Source: Arthrobacter roseus (GTDB taxonomy: Bacteria; Actinomycetota; Actinomycetes; Actinomycetales; Micrococcaceae). From it: a DNA stretch of 64,000 bases. Position numbers and translations under genes: made by a program. The stretch covers positions 62,001-126,000 of the forward strand of contig NZ_JAFBCU010000001.1 of assembly GCF_016907875.1 (NCBI RefSeq), given 5' to 3'. Numbering within the stretch: position 1 is the stretch's first letter; every line of letters starts with the position of its first letter. Below, in pieces: positions 63,486-64,000 of this stretch. Under the pieces are notes generated by a model. It was given only the letters and a program-made list of their open reading frames with translations, did no database searches and had not been told where the DNA came from.

Positions 63486-64000
63486 ATGAATTCTTCGCTG
63501 GACTGGATCACCCGCCTCGTCTCCTTTGACACCACCTCGCGTGACTCCAACCTTGACCTGATCGACTGCATCGCCGACGAGTTGCGCAAGTACGGCGTCG
63601 AGCCGTTGATCCTTGCCAACGAGGACGACGCCGAGGTCCGCAAGGCCAACCTCTTCGCGACGTTCCCGGCACACGATGGGACTACAGAAGGCGGCGTCAT
63701 CCTGTCCGGGCACACCGACGTTGTACCGGTCGATGGGCAGAACTGGGACAGTGATCCGTTCACCGTTCAGGAACGTGATGGCCGGCTCTATGGCCGCGGG
63801 ACAGCGGATATGAAGGGCTACCTCGGCGTCATCCTCGGCAAGCTGGAGCACATCAGTCAGGCCAAACTCTCCAAGCCACTGCATCTAGCCTTCTCCTACG
63901 ACGAAGAAGTTGGGCTGCTTGGCGCTCAACGGATGGTCGGGCAGTTCGCAGAGCACGGCATCAAGGCGGACTCCTGCATCGTGGGCGAGCCCTCGGGCAT
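63486..64000 (+). CDS. argE: Acetylornithine deacetylase, partial at the window edge
   Basis: 171 codons of an M20-family metallopeptidase, cut off by the right edge. Zinc-binding and catalytic segments are SGHTDVVPVDG (His, Asp), YGRGTADMKGY (bridging Asp) and YDEEVGLLGA (catalytic Glu pair); then GEPSG begins the next motif. The whole pattern and the N-terminus SSLDWITRLVSFDTTS fit ArgE, which frees ornithine from N-acetylornithine in arginine synthesis; related deacylases cannot be excluded. GGGTAGAG before ATG 63486 is a usable ribosome site. Confidence 0.82.
   Translation, partial: MNSSLDWITRLVSFDTTSRDSNLDLIDCIADELRKYGVEPLILANEDDAEVRKANLFATFPAHDGTTEGGVILSGHTDVVPVDGQNWDSDPFTVQERDGRLYGRGTADMKGYLGVILGKLEHISQAKLSKPLHLAFSYDEEVGLLGAQRMVGQFAEHGIKADSCIVGEPSG

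Overview
The window is a 64 kb stretch of a high-GC Gram-positive chromosome. Codon use, many GTG starts, 4-bp ATGA/GTGA gene overlaps, leaderless-looking promoters, a LivM-LivG fusion, a DUF2510 domain and an LldD2-like lactate dehydrogenase all fit an actinobacterium. A Micrococcaceae/Arthrobacter-like genome is my best guess, but that is inference. I see no rRNA, tRNA, CRISPR array, integrase or intact transposase.

Layout. (1) 0.4-6.7 kb: three genes that look like genome defence or DNA processing: a DUF2510/DUF4041/GIY-YIG protein, an ORC/STAND-like ATPase, and an HsdR restriction-translocase with no hsdM or hsdS nearby. (2) 6.7-17 kb: ordinary metabolic genes (zinc alcohol dehydrogenase, FUSC exporter, LldD, cysteine hydrolase, class V aminotransferase, EEP hydrolase, DUF2891, flavin reductase, ATP-grasp ligase, GntR regulator). 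(3) 17.1-20.6 kb: a sulfide-detoxification operon (SQR, MBL-rhodanese persulfide dioxygenase, TauE exporter) behind a perfect 14-bp palindrome. (4) 20.6-22.3 kb: a gene graveyard (FAD monooxygenase and SMR remnants, a deleted Doc toxin) next to an intact antitoxin and a YkvA protein. (5) 22.5-26.4 kb: a heterodimeric ABC exporter. (6) 26.5-31.8 kb: choline uptake and oxidation to glycine betaine. (7) 32.5-36.9 kb: a two-component system whose kinase lacks a sensor half, abutting a CstR/CsoR-like regulator, SHOCT protein and multicopper oxidase. (8) 36.9-40.6 kb: a matrixin-like protease, a lipoprotein and membrane proteins, one frameshifted. (9) 40.6-45.3 kb: a branched-chain amino-acid ABC operon. 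(10) 45.5-55.9 kb: a defence island, McrBC followed by a complete JetABCD (Wadjet) operon. (11) 56-59.2 kb: a polar amino-acid/cystine-type ABC operon and a broken lipoprotein gene. (12) 59.3-64 kb: a 3-hydroxybenzoate 4-monooxygenase-like enzyme, DUF421, an Mrr-like restriction enzyme, a Phd-RelE toxin-antitoxin pair and the start of argE.

The main biology is layered defence. JetABCD acts on circular plasmid DNA. McrBC and an Mrr-like enzyme are nucleases of families that attack modified DNA. A solitary HsdR sits in a separate cluster. No DNA methyltransferase is visible in the window. The most unusual non-coding signal is a dispersed ~68-bp palindromic repeat (three full copies and one half copy, all between 16 and 26.6 kb) whose arms change in a compensatory way. 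At least six genes are broken, so part of this region is decaying.
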